Shown here: positions 62,491 to 62,514 of the stretch, piece after piece
Position numbering within the stretch: position 1 is the first letter of the stretch
Layout of the letters: each line of letters starts with the position of its first letter
NCBI RefSeq assembly: GCF_001010355.1
Contig: NZ_JPLA01000036.1
Location: forward strand, 1-62,514
Direction of reading: 5' to 3'
Origin: Dyella japonica DSM 16301
Lineage (GTDB): Bacteria; Pseudomonadota; Gammaproteobacteria; Xanthomonadales; Rhodanobacteraceae
DNA: 62,514 bases
Position numbers and translations under genes: made by a program
The notes under the pieces: generated by a model
Databases searched by the model: none
Told to the model about the DNA's origin: nothing
Seen by the model: only the letters and a program-made list of their open reading frames with translations

Positions 62491-62514
62491 AAGTGACTCT
62501 GTGCTTGGTTGTCG

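Overview
The window is a high-GC, gene-dense piece of chromosome. It most resembles the Xanthomonadales/Lysobacterales branch of Gammaproteobacteria, probably Rhodanobacteraceae (Dyella, Luteibacter or Rhodanobacter type). The grounds are the very high third-position GC, the housekeeping set (rpsU, yqeY, dnaG, tsaD, a plant-type gamma-glutamylcysteine ligase, a monothiol glutaredoxin fused to a rhodanese, cytochrome c4 next to two DsbA-like proteins), a TonB-dependent receptor and dispersed palindromic repeats. This is inference from content; there is no 16S gene here. I see no tRNA, rRNA, CRISPR array, insertion sequence, phage gene or clearly broken gene.

Layout. 1-5.3 kb: a promoter and long leader with two small reading frames, then a Mg2+ P-type ATPase, then a Na/Pi-type transporter with a PhoU tail. 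5.6-11.3 kb: a three-gene heavy-metal RND efflux operon (adaptor, pump, outer-membrane channel). 11.4-18 kb: DedA protein, primase, acetyltransferase, DUF1328 miniprotein, YqeY, ribosomal protein S21, then tsaD and folB-folK. 18-24.8 kb: two membrane proteins, a pteridine-reductase-like SDR, an EcsC protein, a TonB receptor and a MidA-type methyltransferase. 24.8-31.4 kb: LtaS-type phosphoglycerol transferase, CCA-adding enzyme, NDUFA9-like oxidoreductase and lytic transglycosylase, all on the minus strand. 31.6-34.4 kb: GH17 membrane protein, a small membrane protein and an EEP phosphatase/nuclease. 34.5-39.4 kb: two DsbA-like lipoproteins, cytochrome c4, EngB, free-Met-(R)-SO reductase, BioD and a small conserved protein. 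39.5-50.5 kb: M3 oligopeptidase, PIG-V-like transferase, beta-propeller protein, ChaN/EreA-clan protein, a Gly-rich membrane protein, a LytS/LytTR two-component pair, a lipoprotein and glutamate-cysteine ligase. 50.6-62.3 kb: a TctE/TctD-like two-component pair, the glutaredoxin fusion, an LpxH-like phosphoesterase, a GDSL hydrolase, an AlaA-like aminotransferase, RsgA, a QEGLA-motif protein and MaeB-type malic enzyme.

Themes. Several genes handle divalent metals, the envelope and periplasmic redox (MgtA, RND pump, TonB receptor, DsbA-like proteins with cytochrome c4, transglycosylase, LtaS-like enzyme), mixed with translation and RNA housekeeping (S21, primase, TsaD, Cca, EngB, RsgA).

The most interesting signals lie between genes: (i) a roughly 600-nt mgtA leader with a proline/arginine-rich 27-codon frame, containing three consecutive prolines, joined by a TGATG overlap to an upstream frame with a strong ribosome site; (ii) four copies of a perfect 25-bp inverted repeat (REPIN-like); (iii) a different structured repeat at both ends of the window whose hairpin shows a compensatory change; (iv) a 21-bp-spaced direct repeat in front of the LytTR two-component operon; (v) a 20-bp perfect inverted repeat with strong purine/pyrimidine strand bias upstream of the glutaredoxin fusion gene.
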